From assembly GCF_946477935.1 (NCBI RefSeq), contig NZ_CAMLAC010000014.1, positions 1 to 34,890 on the forward strand: DNA of 34,890 bases, given 5' to 3'. Each line of letters starts with the position of its first letter. The stretch's first letter is position 1. Source of the stretch: an uncultured Sphingomonas sp. GTDB taxonomy: Bacteria; Pseudomonadota; Alphaproteobacteria; Sphingomonadales; Sphingomonadaceae. Below, in pieces: positions 1-8,430 of the stretch. The translations under genes were made by a program, and so were the position numbers. A model generated the notes under the pieces. The model saw only the letters and a program-made list of their open reading frames with translations. It did not search any database and had not been told where the DNA came from.

Positions 1-46
1 GCAGGCGCGCAGACGCCGAGCGGATCAGGCGATCAGCGGGCTGCAT
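1..46 (-). CDS. Possible 5' end of the next conjugation gene (partial)
   Basis: An ATG lies inside the last codons of trbI and opens a frame that stays open to the window edge, beginning MQPADRLIRSASARL. Overlapping starts are the rule in this operon, so this may be the first 15 residues of the next transfer gene. In related F-type clusters the gene after trbI is usually a TraF-type signal peptidase or TraW. Too little is present to tell which, or to be sure that this is the true start. Confidence 0.3.
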   Translation of the reverse strand, partial: MQPADRLIRSASARL

Positions 47-440
47 CGGGAAGGGCTCCCATCCGGCGCACAACATCTGCGCGCACAGACCCGGTCAGGT
101 CCGGCGTGCTCCCGGCCACCACGGCTTCGGCAACGAGGACCGTCCGGCCTTCGCGTCCGAGCTTCTGCACCGAGGCTTCCACGGCCTTGAGGTAGGCCTG
201 GACGCGTTGCCTGGTCTCTTCAGGCGGCCGGCCGGCGCGCGCTTCGGCTTCGATGAAGTCGCCCATGATCCGGCTCAGCTGGACCGTGACGACCTCGCGC
301 TTCTCCAGGGTAAGGAGCTTGTCGGTCGCCCAGACGCCCCACAGAACTTGACCAACCATGCCGACGCCGAGAGCAACAGCGGTTAGATTGATCGATCCAA
401 GCCTTACGCGCAGGTTGGATGTTGCCAGAATGTTCTTCAC
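33..440 (-). CDS. trbI: F-type conjugative transfer protein TrbI
   Basis: Small inner-membrane protein of the F-type mating-pair formation system; in F, TrbI is thought to influence pilus extension and retraction. From the GTG at 438-440 it is 135 residues. There is one membrane segment at about residues 14-32, then a charged, partly helical region, and a hydrophobic stretch containing GRTVLVAEAVVAG, typical of TrbI_Ftype. The GTG was chosen because it overlaps the stop of the upstream gene by 4 nt (GTGA) and has a GGGAGAAA ribosome-binding site; the frame is open further upstream but that part is Arg-rich shadow. It belongs to the leftward tra operon and follows traC and a small membrane gene. 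Confidence in the family is good, in the exact role moderate. Confidence 0.75.
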   Translation of the reverse strand: MKNILATSNLRVRLGSINLTAVALGVGMVGQVLWGVWATDKLLTLEKREVVTVQLSRIMGDFIEAEARAGRPPEETRQRVQAYLKAVEASVQKLGREGRTVLVAEAVVAGSTPDLTGSVRADVVRRMGALPDAAR

Positions 441-829
441 AACTTTTCTCCCGAGAGTTCGCGGTCGAGGTCGCGGATGAAGCGCGGCATGCGCCACACG
501 ACGACGAGCGTCGCGAGACCGATCAAAACAAACTTGCACTGGCCGAGGAAGCTCACGCGCCGTGCTAGGTCGGCCGCCAGGAAGCGGTCACCGAGATTGG
601 CGACATGGGCGAAGAAGGCATCGGGATTGCCGCCCGACAACAGCAGGAAGAACAGCAGCGGCAGGCCCAGCGCCATCAGGTAGGACGAGCCGAGAAACAG
701 GCAGCCGCGAAGCAGAATGTAGCAGCCATCGGCCACGCGCGAGCGCAATGTCCGCACCGGCTGGCTGACGGGCTGTTCGTCTTCGGAAGGGTCGGTCCGG
801 TCGAAGGGGGTGACGAGGTGGAGAGGCAT
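437..829 (-). CDS. Small membrane protein of the transfer operon, unknown function
   Basis: A 130-residue protein lying between traC and trbI. It has a polar N-terminus of about 35 residues, a strong hydrophobic hairpin around residues 38-68 (rich in Leu/Phe, with LPLLFFLLLSGG) and a second hydrophobic segment near 98-112, ending in a charged tail. I do not recognise a named family. Its position, a 4-nt overlap with trbI and a fair ribosome-binding site (AAAGGA about 12 nt upstream) argue that it is expressed with the T4SS. Unnamed small membrane proteins occur at this position in other sphingomonad-type F-like clusters, so it may be an accessory inner-membrane subunit. No function is claimed. 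Confidence 0.7.
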   Translation of the reverse strand: MPLHLVTPFDRTDPSEDEQPVSQPVRTLRSRVADGCYILLRGCLFLGSSYLMALGLPLLFFLLLSGGNPDAFFAHVANLGDRFLAADLARRVSFLGQCKFVLIGLATLVVVWRMPRFIRDLDRELSGEKL

Positions 830-858
830 GAAGATAGGAATCCTTTGGTGATGGGGTG

Positions 859-3405
859 TCAGCGGTTGGCGAAGGCGATGCGCTCGATCGCATCGGCGAG
901 CTGGTGCCCGCGCGCGATCTCGGCATCGATGGCGGCGAAGGTCTGGGGCGAACTCGAGAAGAGCGTTGCCGAATAGTCATCGAGCACGAGCCGCCCGATC
1001 GCCTCGGTCTCCGGCCCCTTGATGAACACCTCGGAATAGTCGCTCCCGGAGCGCTTGAGGCTGCGGATCAGCGTCTCGGTGCGATCATCCATGTCGAGGC
1101 GCTTGCTCGCCTTGAAGTCGGCGATCGTCTCCGGCTTCTGCTGCAGGATCAGCATCCAGTCGCTGTTTTCGAGCGCCGCTGTCGCCCCGTCGGACTTGTA
1201 GTAGTCGTTGAGCGACTGGGTTGCGGTCGCCAGCGCACCGCCATATTTGCGGCAGGTGCGGGCGTAGGTTTCGACGAATTCACCCATCGAGCCGCCCTTC
1301 AGCATCGACCAGGCTTCATCGATCAGCAGGAGCTTGCGCAGCGACCGCGGGCTTCGCGTCATCGCCTGGCTGGTCATGAACATGATCGCGGAGAGCACCA
1401 CGCTACGCAGATCCTCCCGGCTCGCGAGGTCGGACATCTCGAAGACCGTGAAGTCGGCATCGAGGTCGAGGCTTGCCTGGCCTTCGAAGAAGGCCCCGTA
1501 GGTCCCGCCCGCCATGTAAGGGGCAAGCGCAGTCGCAATGTCTGAGGCGGTGTCATGCCCAAGACTGGCCAGCATCTCGCCAACTGTGGTGACCGTCGCA
1601 GCGGCACCATGTTCCGCCCAGACGAGATTGACCGCCCGGTCGATAAGCCCGCGCTCGGTATCGGTCAGCTTCGCGCTGTGGCGAGCCATTTGCCCGACGA
1701 TCGCCTTGATCATCCCGAAGCAGTCGAGACGGTAGTCTTCGTCCTCGGCCGCGCGGGTCCCATCGATCATCGAAAACGGGTTGAGGCAAAAGCCCGCTTT
1801 CATCGTGAACTCGACAAAGCGGCCGCCCTGCAGCTTGACCGAATGCTCGAAGCTGCGGCCGTCGTCGATCACGACCACCTGCGCGCCGGCGCCGCGCAGG
1901 GCCGCGCACATCTCCTGGAGCAGCACCGATTTGCCCGATCCCGACTTGCCGCAGATCGCGACATTGTGGTTGCCCGCGTCGTTCTCGAACGGCGACCAGA
2001 AGAAGGGCTGGCCGCGCCGCCCGACGAACAGCAGGTGAGGATGGGCGCTTCCAAGATACTCACCCTGCATCGGTGCGATATTCGCGGCAGTGGTCGACAG
2101 GACGGTCTTGAACCGCTTCAGCCGCTCCATGTCGGCCCCGAGCCCGTCGGCTAGCGTCAACGGCATCGCCGCGAGAAGCCCTTGGAGCTGGAGATAGCGC
2201 TCGTCGGTGAGATCCCAGCCCGCCGCCTTGTAGATCGACTTGATCGCGCGTTCGTGGCGATCGCCTTGCCCTGCCGGCGAATAGGTCGTCACGCCGTAGA
2301 ACACCCGCACGAGGCGGCGGCCTTCTTGGAGCTCGGCCTGAACGTGTTGCCACTCGGCGGCCTGTTCCCCGATCCGGGGCAGGAACCGCGCGCTGCGGGT
2401 CCCGGCTAGGCTGGTCGTCCGCATGAACTTGAAGCCGGCCTTTGCCGATGCCGCTTCCTGGTCCGGATAGACGAGACAGAGCATGGTGGCGGCCGGGCAG
2501 GGGAAGCGCAGCTTGTCGGTGAAAAGGTCGCCGATCAGCCGCGCGCATTCCCACGGGGCCCAACGCGATGGCATGTTGCGCACGGCAAAATGCCGGACGT
2601 CGAAGGCATCAGGATAGACCGTCCCGATCTCGGGTACTCCGTCGTTGACCTTGCCGGTGGGACGAAAGCGCTCGGTCACGAGCCGCATGCGGTCTTCGGC
2701 CACGACCAGTTCGATGTCGTGGCGGATCGCCTGGGAGGCGATTGGATCGTTCGGATTGTAAGGCACCGCATCGTCCTGCGGGGCGGTGGTTGGCGAGGTC
2801 AGATCATCGATGACAGCGATGAGCGCTTCCGGCCCGACTTCGACCACGCCGAGGTTGAGCGACTTCAGCATCGCCATCAGGCCCTCGCGGGTCTGCTTGA
2901 GATCCTCGTTGCTGACCGACTTGGACGTCGGCACGCCGACCGAGACGATGACCTGGTGATGCCGCGCGTGGAAGGGGGCGTCCGGCGAGCCCGATTCCCA
3001 AACGAGCGAATAGAGCCGCCGCGCCCGGTGCCGGGCAATCGCTTCGTAGACGCCGCCCTGCATGTAGCGCGGCGCGAACCACGGGCCGACGATCCTGCTG
3101 ATGCGCGGACTGGCAAGGTGGAGAACCTGAAGGCAGGCACCTGCTGGCAGGCCTTCCGAAAAGAACTGCCCGAGGATTTCCCCGGTGCGCTCGTCAGCGC
3201 CGATCAGAGGCGTGACCGAGAGGACAAAGCCCTTGGAGCGTGCGTTGAAGTACAGCCGGGTCGCTGGATCATAGACCCGGTAGGGCAGCCAGTCGGAAAG
3301 CATGTCGACCATGAGCTGCGGACGGGCCTTCTCGGCGTGCTCGGCATCCCCCAGCAGTCCGCTGAGCAACCGATCGACGACGGACTTGAGTTGCTCGGCC
3401 ATCAC
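859..3405 (-). CDS. traC: T4SS ATPase TraC (VirB4-like)
   Basis: Cytoplasmic/inner-membrane AAA-type ATPase that energises pilus assembly and DNA transfer, the F-system counterpart of VirB4. It is 848 residues, normal for the family. The N-terminal TraC/F-type domain covers roughly the first 450 residues. The C-terminal motor domain has a Walker A motif GKSGSGKS at about 486-493 and a Walker B LLLIDEAW at about 692-699, followed by the ATQS/NSD region typical of VirB4 motors. Two starts are adjacent: GTG at 3403-3405, overlapping the traV stop by 4 nt, and ATG immediately after. The same GTGATG arrangement recurs at traK. All catalytic motifs look intact, so the motor should be functional. 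Confidence 0.93.
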   Translation of the reverse strand: MMAEQLKSVVDRLLSGLLGDAEHAEKARPQLMVDMLSDWLPYRVYDPATRLYFNARSKGFVLSVTPLIGADERTGEILGQFFSEGLPAGACLQVLHLASPRISRIVGPWFAPRYMQGGVYEAIARHRARRLYSLVWESGSPDAPFHARHHQVIVSVGVPTSKSVSNEDLKQTREGLMAMLKSLNLGVVEVGPEALIAVIDDLTSPTTAPQDDAVPYNPNDPIASQAIRHDIELVVAEDRMRLVTERFRPTGKVNDGVPEIGTVYPDAFDVRHFAVRNMPSRWAPWECARLIGDLFTDKLRFPCPAATMLCLVYPDQEAASAKAGFKFMRTTSLAGTRSARFLPRIGEQAAEWQHVQAELQEGRRLVRVFYGVTTYSPAGQGDRHERAIKSIYKAAGWDLTDERYLQLQGLLAAMPLTLADGLGADMERLKRFKTVLSTTAANIAPMQGEYLGSAHPHLLFVGRRGQPFFWSPFENDAGNHNVAICGKSGSGKSVLLQEMCAALRGAGAQVVVIDDGRSFEHSVKLQGGRFVEFTMKAGFCLNPFSMIDGTRAAEDEDYRLDCFGMIKAIVGQMARHSAKLTDTERGLIDRAVNLVWAEHGAAATVTTVGEMLASLGHDTASDIATALAPYMAGGTYGAFFEGQASLDLDADFTVFEMSDLASREDLRSVVLSAIMFMTSQAMTRSPRSLRKLLLIDEAWSMLKGGSMGEFVETYARTCRKYGGALATATQSLNDYYKSDGATAALENSDWMLILQQKPETIADFKASKRLDMDDRTETLIRSLKRSGSDYSEVFIKGPETEAIGRLVLDDYSATLFSSSPQTFAAIDAEIARGHQLADAIERIAFANR

Positions 3406-4211
3406 TTGGGCTCCTTGGGCTGCGAGGTGCTGTCGGTCGGCAGAGCGCCGTTCCGGATTGCTGGGCGGATTGCGGCCTTTGCGGCTTCAATCGCTGCCGC
3501 GCTCGGGAACACCGGAGCGCTCTGCCCCGCCTCAGGCCGAGGGGCTCGATCACGCGGGGGAGGCGACGTGTCGAACCCCTCGACCGCCGGTGCCTTGGCA
3601 CCGGCAACGGCCTCGCGCGCCGTGGAGGGGAGGACCAGCGGCGAGGCATCCGAAGTTTCAGTGAGCAAATTGGGGGCTTCTGCGGCCAGGGGCTGGACGG
3701 CCCTGGTTTCGGCAGTGTCGGCAGACGAGAAGGGCGACAGGTCGTCAGAGGCGTCCGTGTGTCCGTCTGAGCCAGCTTGTGATGCGACTGCCTGAGCAGC
3801 CTTCAGTTGCCGACGCACCTGGCGCATCAGGGATCCGCCCTGATCCTCGCCCGCCTTGCGGCGCAGCTCGGTGGCCCAGCGCGGATTTTCGACAACCGTC
3901 CAGGCGACCGCTTCGTCGTGCAGTGTACCAGCTTCATCGACATGGGCGGGGAAGACGACGCGCAAGGTGCGTTCCGCCGTGCGGGCAGTGTCGGCATCCA
4001 CGACGCCAGATCTCTGCCGCACGTCTGATTGAGTGAGCACTTCAGCTGACGGATTACCGGTCGCCTTGGCATCGATCAGATGGGTCGGTGCGCAGCCGCC
4101 CTTCGGAGCGCGGCAGGTGAAATCGCCCTCCACATTGGTGCCGAACGTGGCGCAGCCACTGGCGAAGCCGGCCAGACAGGCGCAGACAAGAAGACGTGTT
4201 GGAAACCGCAT
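3402..4211 (-). CDS. traV: T4SS outer-membrane lipoprotein TraV
   Basis: Outer-membrane lipoprotein of the core complex, working with TraK and TraB (VirB7-like role). The chosen ATG (4209-4211) gives 269 residues beginning MRFPTRLLVCACLAGFASGC. This is a classical lipoprotein signal peptide ending in the lipobox ASGC, so the mature protein would start at that Cys (residue 20). An AAAGGA ribosome-binding site precedes it; the longer open frame upstream lacks a signal peptide and overlaps dsbC. Two further cysteines follow closely (FTCRAPKGGC), a feature of TraV proteins. The C-terminal half is Pro/Ala-rich and low complexity. Its stop overlaps the start of traC. Confidence 0.85.
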   Translation of the reverse strand: MRFPTRLLVCACLAGFASGCATFGTNVEGDFTCRAPKGGCAPTHLIDAKATGNPSAEVLTQSDVRQRSGVVDADTARTAERTLRVVFPAHVDEAGTLHDEAVAWTVVENPRWATELRRKAGEDQGGSLMRQVRRQLKAAQAVASQAGSDGHTDASDDLSPFSSADTAETRAVQPLAAEAPNLLTETSDASPLVLPSTAREAVAGAKAPAVEGFDTSPPPRDRAPRPEAGQSAPVFPSAAAIEAAKAAIRPAIRNGALPTDSTSQPKEPK

Positions 4212-4215
4212 GGGT

Positions 4216-5118
4216 TTATCCTTTCGGAGCAGGGATAGGGGCAGCGCGCAGGAATTCCCGGAGCACGGCGGCAGGCCGGAAGCCCTCGAGAACAGCGCCA
4301 TCGGCGGGGCGCACGATCACGGGCGTGCCGCCAAAGCCGTGTGCCCGGGCGAAGGCCTCGTTGGCATCGAGCCCGCTCGTGTCGCAGGGTTTGGGATTGG
4401 CGAGCGCCAGACCCGAATAGGCCATGCGAAGCGCCAGCTCAGGCCGCGGCGAGCACAGCACCCGTTCAGAATCGTGCCGACTTTCCGCCCCGAAGATCGA
4501 GATCGGCCGTTCTTCGACCCGCGCTCCGATCGCCTTCAGTTCTGCCTCAAGCTTCTTGCAGTAGCCGCAGTGGAAATCGGAGAAGACAACGACGCGCGGA
4601 CCATTGGCAGGTCCCCAGGTGATCGCGCCTTTGGCCGGCAGTTCTCCGAGGGGGACATGGCGCGGCGGGGTGTTCCGGGCTGACGCTGCGGCTGCGCTCG
4701 GGCCGCCTTCCGCTTGTGTTTCAGGATTGCTTCGCCGCGCTGCCCCCGCTGCCAACAGGTCCGGATTGAGGGCAAGCAATCGGGCAGCCGTCAGATCCTG
4801 ACGGGCTTCCATGTCGTAGACCCGGCCGATCACCAGATACTTTGCGGCCCGGTCGACGTAGAAGAGCGTCGATTTGGACGCGACCTCGCACAGGCCGCCA
4901 AGGCCCTTGCAGTTGATCGCGCCGATCGGCGTCTTGGGCAGGCGCAGCTTGAGCGCCTCTCGAACCTTCGCCGTGTCAGGAGCGGCAGCAGGGGCAGCAA
5001 GGCTTGCCACACCCCATCCCGTCGCGGCTGACACGGCGATGATCGCCGCCAGTCCGGCCGCCGGGCGCAACCAGCGGCGCCGACGATTGTCCTGCTCGAG
5101 GAGAGTATTTTCGATCAT
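4216..5118 (-). CDS. dsbC: DsbC-like thiol:disulfide isomerase of the transfer system
   Basis: Periplasmic thioredoxin-fold protein of the DsbC/TrbB class that helps form or shuffle disulfides in Cys-rich transfer proteins. It has 300 residues with an N-terminal membrane anchor or uncleaved signal at about 18-42, a DsbC-like N-terminal dimerisation region, an Ala/Pro linker around 120-155, and a thioredoxin domain. The active site is CGYC at 184-187 and the cis-proline loop GTPV is at 264-267. Extra Cys pairs (70/77 and 222/245) may be structural. The start ATG overlaps the traB stop (ATGA). DsbC-like proteins encoded between traB and traV are characteristic of several F-type/sphingomonad clusters. 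Confidence 0.85.
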   Translation of the reverse strand: MIENTLLEQDNRRRRWLRPAAGLAAIIAVSAATGWGVASLAAPAAAPDTAKVREALKLRLPKTPIGAINCKGLGGLCEVASKSTLFYVDRAAKYLVIGRVYDMEARQDLTAARLLALNPDLLAAGAARRSNPETQAEGGPSAAAASARNTPPRHVPLGELPAKGAITWGPANGPRVVVFSDFHCGYCKKLEAELKAIGARVEERPISIFGAESRHDSERVLCSPRPELALRMAYSGLALANPKPCDTSGLDANEAFARAHGFGGTPVIVRPADGAVLEGFRPAAVLREFLRAAPIPAPKG

Positions 5119-6455
5119 TGGGAGTTCCTCACGTAGACGCCGTCGAGGAACACGATCTCGACATCGATGCCGGTCGGCATCTCGACGACGGGTTGGTACT
5201 GTTCGGCGCGCTCGATCAGGTATTTGCTGACCGTGTCGGCAGCATCGGCGGCGCCCTGGCCAAGCCCGCCGCCGAGGATGTCGCCGGCCGAAAGTTTGGA
5301 GCGGCTGCCGTCGGGGTTGGTCGTGACACCCGAAAAGACGCTGTTGGCGTTGGCGGAGAAGCCACGCCCAAAGCCGCCGACGATTCCGGCGAGCAGCGCC
5401 TGGCTGACGAGGCTGCCTTCGCGGCTTACGACGCGGCCGCGGACGCCGGACTTGCCGGCGAAGCTGATGAAGCCTTTGACCTCACTCACCGCGACCCGGC
5501 CGCCGGGCTGATCGCAGGTCATGCGGGCGAGTTTCACATAGACCTTCTCGCTGCTGAGATCGCCGCGCGCCGCGCCGTTCACCACGCAGCCCTGGATCCG
5601 GGTGGTGAGAACCTTCCCGTTCTGAATGACCGACCGGGCAGGCCCTGTGATCCTGAGGACCACGGGCAGCGGATCGGTCTGGCTGACGACGCCTGCCGAG
5701 GCATCGACGCCGACAATTACCCGGGCCGAAGCGTAGGAATTGGGGGGCAGGTAATCCGGCGAATCTTCGACGACAACCGGCGGCGCATCGGGGCGACCCA
5801 CTCTGAGACCGTTGGTGCCTGCCTTGTCGGAGCTGAAGCTCATCAGCTTCACCTCGCCAGGTGACGGGATCGTGCCGCCCTGCGGATCACCCCCTGTGGG
5901 CGCAGCTCCTGGCTGGGACGAACGGGCTCGCGCGTCGTAGCCGCCTGCCTGCGGCCCATACGCCGGAGGCGGTACAGCGGGAGCCGTCGTTGCGGGCTGC
6001 GCGGCAAGCCGGGTCTTGAGCTCGGCGTTCTCTGCCGAGATAGCATCGATCGCGGCCTGTCCATCGACCCGCATGGCCTGGTTTTCGGCCTTGAGAGCCG
6101 CGAGCTGCGCCTCGATCTCCGTCCGCGGGATGCTCCCATCCTTCAGCGCCTTCTGCTCGCGGGTGACCGCATCGAGCCTGTTGCCGTAGGTCGCGACGAA
6201 CTCGCGCTGCGATAGATCGCGGTTGACGAGGCCCGCCGTGTCGATCGTCTGCGCCGCATTGGGATCGCCGGTCTTGGCCTTGTCGCCACCGCCAAGGATG
6301 AACCAGCTCCCGCCGAGCAGCGCGAGCGCTCCCAGCGACCCCAGCAGCAGCTTCTGACGGCGCGCGGTGCGCGCGTTGAGCCCTGAAAGTTCGGAAGGTG
6401 TCGCGCTCTCGGCCTGAAGAGGGGCCGTGCCGTTGGCATTGACTGGATCAGTCAT
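5115..6455 (-). CDS. traB: T4SS core-channel protein TraB (VirB10-like)
   Basis: Protein that spans both membranes and links the inner-membrane motors to the outer-membrane TraK/TraV ring. The ATG at 6453-6455 gives 446 residues and is preceded by GGGGAG at good spacing; it overlaps traK by 8 nt. It has a short cytoplasmic N-terminus, one transmembrane segment around residues 35-55, a predicted coiled coil near 90-145 (Ala/Glu/Lys-rich heptads), a Pro/Gly-rich linker, and a C-terminal beta-rich VirB10/TraB domain with Gly/Ser-rich strands around residues 200-440. Length and domain order fit TraB of F-type systems. The additional 24 codons upstream in frame lack a ribosome-binding site and are not used here. 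Confidence 0.9.
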   Translation of the reverse strand: MTDPVNANGTAPLQAESATPSELSGLNARTARRQKLLLGSLGALALLGGSWFILGGGDKAKTGDPNAAQTIDTAGLVNRDLSQREFVATYGNRLDAVTREQKALKDGSIPRTEIEAQLAALKAENQAMRVDGQAAIDAISAENAELKTRLAAQPATTAPAVPPPAYGPQAGGYDARARSSQPGAAPTGGDPQGGTIPSPGEVKLMSFSSDKAGTNGLRVGRPDAPPVVVEDSPDYLPPNSYASARVIVGVDASAGVVSQTDPLPVVLRITGPARSVIQNGKVLTTRIQGCVVNGAARGDLSSEKVYVKLARMTCDQPGGRVAVSEVKGFISFAGKSGVRGRVVSREGSLVSQALLAGIVGGFGRGFSANANSVFSGVTTNPDGSRSKLSAGDILGGGLGQGAADAADTVSKYLIERAEQYQPVVEMPTGIDVEIVFLDGVYVRNSQ

Positions 6456-7206
6456 GGCCGGTCTCCCCGCTTGCGCCGACAACAAAGGCGGTTGTGCTGG
6501 CCCCGGGCTCGAGCTTCGGCTCGGCAATCGAGATGGCGAGGGTGTCGCGCGGTGCGAGATCGCGCTCGGCGAGCGTCACGGGTTTCGCTCCGCGATTGTG
6601 GATGCGGACGACCTTCCCAGTGAGGCTGGCGCCGCGATAATCAGCGATGAGCTGAACTTCGAGATCGCCGACCCGTGCGGGTATGGCAGTCGATTGGCGG
6701 ACCTCGAAACCGTCGACCGTCCGGTCATTGGCCATGGCCTGGATGAGCCTGACGGCGCTTGTCTCGATCGGGGTCTGGCTTTCCCAATCCGCCGCCCGGT
6801 TCTTCGCGATGGCGGGGTTGGTGATGAAGACCTGGGTCGCCGGAATTTGCTCAACCCGGCACGCGACCTTGTAGACGAAGCCCTTCTTCGTGGTGGTGAA
6901 GAAGCTGATCGACCGTGCCGCGTAAGTTTCCGGCACCGACACATAGATGTCGCCGCGCACCGGCTCGTTGGTCACTGCAAAGTCGTTGTAGGGCGTGCCG
7001 GTCGAGATCTTCGAGACGCTGGCGAACTGGTCGTCGACCAATGCGAAGCGGGTCAGCTCGCGCGCTGAAACGCTGCACTCGATTCCGGCGCCGTCAGCCG
7101 TTTGCTTGAACTGGTCGGCGGCATGAGCGGGGGATGCTGCTGTGAGCAGAGCGGCCGTGCTCAGAAGTAGACCCCGTGTATGGGTCCCTTTTCGGTAAGC
7201 CATCAC
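6448..7206 (-). CDS. traK: T4SS secretin-like protein TraK (VirB9-like)
   Basis: Periplasmic/outer-membrane component of the core complex, partner of TraB and TraV. It has 252 residues counted from the GTG at 7204-7206, or 251 from the adjacent ATG at 7201-7203. The N-terminus carries a Sec signal peptide (LLLSTAALLTAASPAHA, cleavage after the second AHA-type alanine), so the mature protein starts near ADQFKQ. The rest is beta-rich with the conserved TraK/TraB-interacting C-terminal region (VTLAERDLAPRDTLAISI). The start overlaps the traE stop by 4 nt. It sits in the canonical traL-E-K-B order. Confidence 0.88.
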   Translation of the reverse strand: MMAYRKGTHTRGLLLSTAALLTAASPAHAADQFKQTADGAGIECSVSARELTRFALVDDQFASVSKISTGTPYNDFAVTNEPVRGDIYVSVPETYAARSISFFTTTKKGFVYKVACRVEQIPATQVFITNPAIAKNRAADWESQTPIETSAVRLIQAMANDRTVDGFEVRQSTAIPARVGDLEVQLIADYRGASLTGKVVRIHNRGAKPVTLAERDLAPRDTLAISIAEPKLEPGASTTAFVVGASGETGHD

Positions 7207-7775
7207 TGGGCCTCCTTCGATTTGTCCTGTGGGGGGAGCTGGGCGAACCCTGCCAGCGCCAGGCGCAGTCCGCGGTACGTCCAGCTGAAGCGGAAGCGGC
7301 GCTCGTCACTCGCAATCACCTGCGCGCCGACAAAGGTCTTGAGAGTTCCGGTCACATCTGAGGTCAGGCCCTTCGGATCGACCGTCATCGACCGGATTAC
7401 GAAAGCCTGGGTGACGTCCGATCCCCGTTGCTCTTCGACTATCCGCACCAGCTCGGCCTTGAGGCGGCCATAGCTTGCGGGATCAGCAAGGTTCAGGATC
7501 TCGTTCATCCAGTAGTCGAGACCCTCGGGGCTGCGATTGAGGAGAACAAGGGCCGCATCGCGTGTGACGAGCTCGAGATAATCGGCATCGACCCCGGCAC
7601 TGCTCACGGTGAGCGTTTTGGCGACGGTCGGCACCAGCACCACTTCGCGATCCCGGGTAGCGGCAAGGCTCCCGGCGATGACCAATGCGAGGCCAAGGCC
7701 GGCGCTGGTCAGCGCAAAGAGGTTTCGCTGGCGCAGCAGCGATTGCTGACGTTCATGGGATATGTCGGAAAACAT
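7203..7775 (-). CDS. traE: T4SS protein TraE (VirB5/VirB8-region type)
   Basis: Inner-membrane-anchored pilus assembly protein of F-type systems, structurally related to VirB8. The chosen ATG (7773-7775) gives 190 residues starting MFSDISHERQQ, with GAGGGGAAG just upstream; the 31 extra codons of the longer frame overlap traL and are unlikely. It has one transmembrane segment at about residues 20-40, then a periplasmic domain with the family pattern VPTVAKTLTVSS...YLELVTRDAALVLLNRSPEG and a C-terminal strand-rich end. The length matches TraE (about 188 residues in F). Its last bases overlap traK. Confidence 0.88.
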   Translation of the reverse strand: MFSDISHERQQSLLRQRNLFALTSAGLGLALVIAGSLAATRDREVVLVPTVAKTLTVSSAGVDADYLELVTRDAALVLLNRSPEGLDYWMNEILNLADPASYGRLKAELVRIVEEQRGSDVTQAFVIRSMTVDPKGLTSDVTGTLKTFVGAQVIASDERRFRFSWTYRGLRLALAGFAQLPPQDKSKEAQ

Positions 7776-7785
7776 GGGCTTCCCC

Positions 7786-8073
7786 TCAACCGGCAAGCAG
7801 TCGGCAGTGAGAAGGCGGCGTTGCCTTGAGACCCAGAAATCCTGCAGGCAGATACCAGTATGCGGCATGGGCTACCCAGGAGCTGGCGCGTCCTGCTTTT
7901 GCCTTTCGCAATGCGAACCAGGCGCCGAAGGCGACTATGATGCCGATAAAGATATGCTGGGTGAGGATCCCCCAGGTGAAGGGGGCCAGCATTCCCGCGA
8001 ACTCGTCGATGGTCCAGAAGCCGATAAGCTCCGGGTCATCGAGACGCCGGGGAATGATGTAAGTGTCTGCCAT
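7786..8073 (-). CDS. traL: T4SS protein TraL
   Basis: Small inner-membrane protein needed for F-type pilus assembly (VirB3-like place in the order). It has 95 residues with an N-terminal IIPRRLDDPELIGFWTIDE motif characteristic of TraL, a membrane hairpin around 27-55, and a basic segment (LRKAKAGR) followed by a short hydrophobic tail. It lies between the pilin gene traA and traE, 10 nt from the latter. The start ATG is the only sensible one and fits the family length. Confidence 0.9.
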   Translation of the reverse strand: MADTYIIPRRLDDPELIGFWTIDEFAGMLAPFTWGILTQHIFIGIIVAFGAWFALRKAKAGRASSWVAHAAYWYLPAGFLGLKATPPSHCRLLAG

Positions 8074-8100
8074 GGCGACGCCGCCTTCCCGTCCGACCGT

Positions 8101-8430
8101 TCAGATGACCGCGGTCACGACCGAGGTGACGATCGGAACACCGGTGCCGACGCCGATGCCGACACCCACCGGGACGGCGACCTGGCCGAGCGAAAAGCGC
8201 CCGGACGCCAGACCGATCAGGCCGCCAGCGAGGCTGAGAACCGTGATGATCTTGCCGCCGGAGCCTTCCAGAAAGTCGGTGAACTTGGTGAGGGCAGGGG
8301 TGAAGGTCGTGTCAGCGCCAGCATAGGCGGCGCTCGCCGCAAGCGCCGCGACGGCGACCGGGATGGCAAAGTTGATGGCCTTGCCAAGACCATTGGCGCT
8401 GGCGCGCCGGGGAAGGGTGAGAGACTGCAT
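8101..8430 (-). CDS. traA: Conjugative pilin TraA (propilin)
   Basis: Probable major pilin subunit and first gene of the leftward transfer operon. It has 109 residues: a long basic/hydrophobic leader (about 37 residues, ending AAYA, a good signal-peptidase site) as in F propilin. The mature pilin of about 72 residues has two hydrophobic helices around ITVLSLAGGLIGLASG and a Gly/Val-rich second helix, separated by a short polar segment. The architecture (leader, two helices, Gly-rich) fits F-type pilins; sequence identity to F TraA would be low. GGAG lies upstream of the ATG, and the 5' leader contains a 7-bp hairpin. Assignment rests on architecture plus first position upstream of traL. Confidence 0.78.
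   Translation of the reverse strand: MQSLTLPRRASANGLGKAINFAIPVAVAALAASAAYAGADTTFTPALTKFTDFLEGSGGKIITVLSLAGGLIGLASGRFSLGQVAVPVGVGIGVGTGVPIVTSVVTAVI

Noticed and set aside
2590..3795. 401-codon plus-strand open frame opposite traC/traV
   Set aside because: Antisense to well-supported traC and traV; composition is that of a GC-rich shadow and no motif is recognisable.
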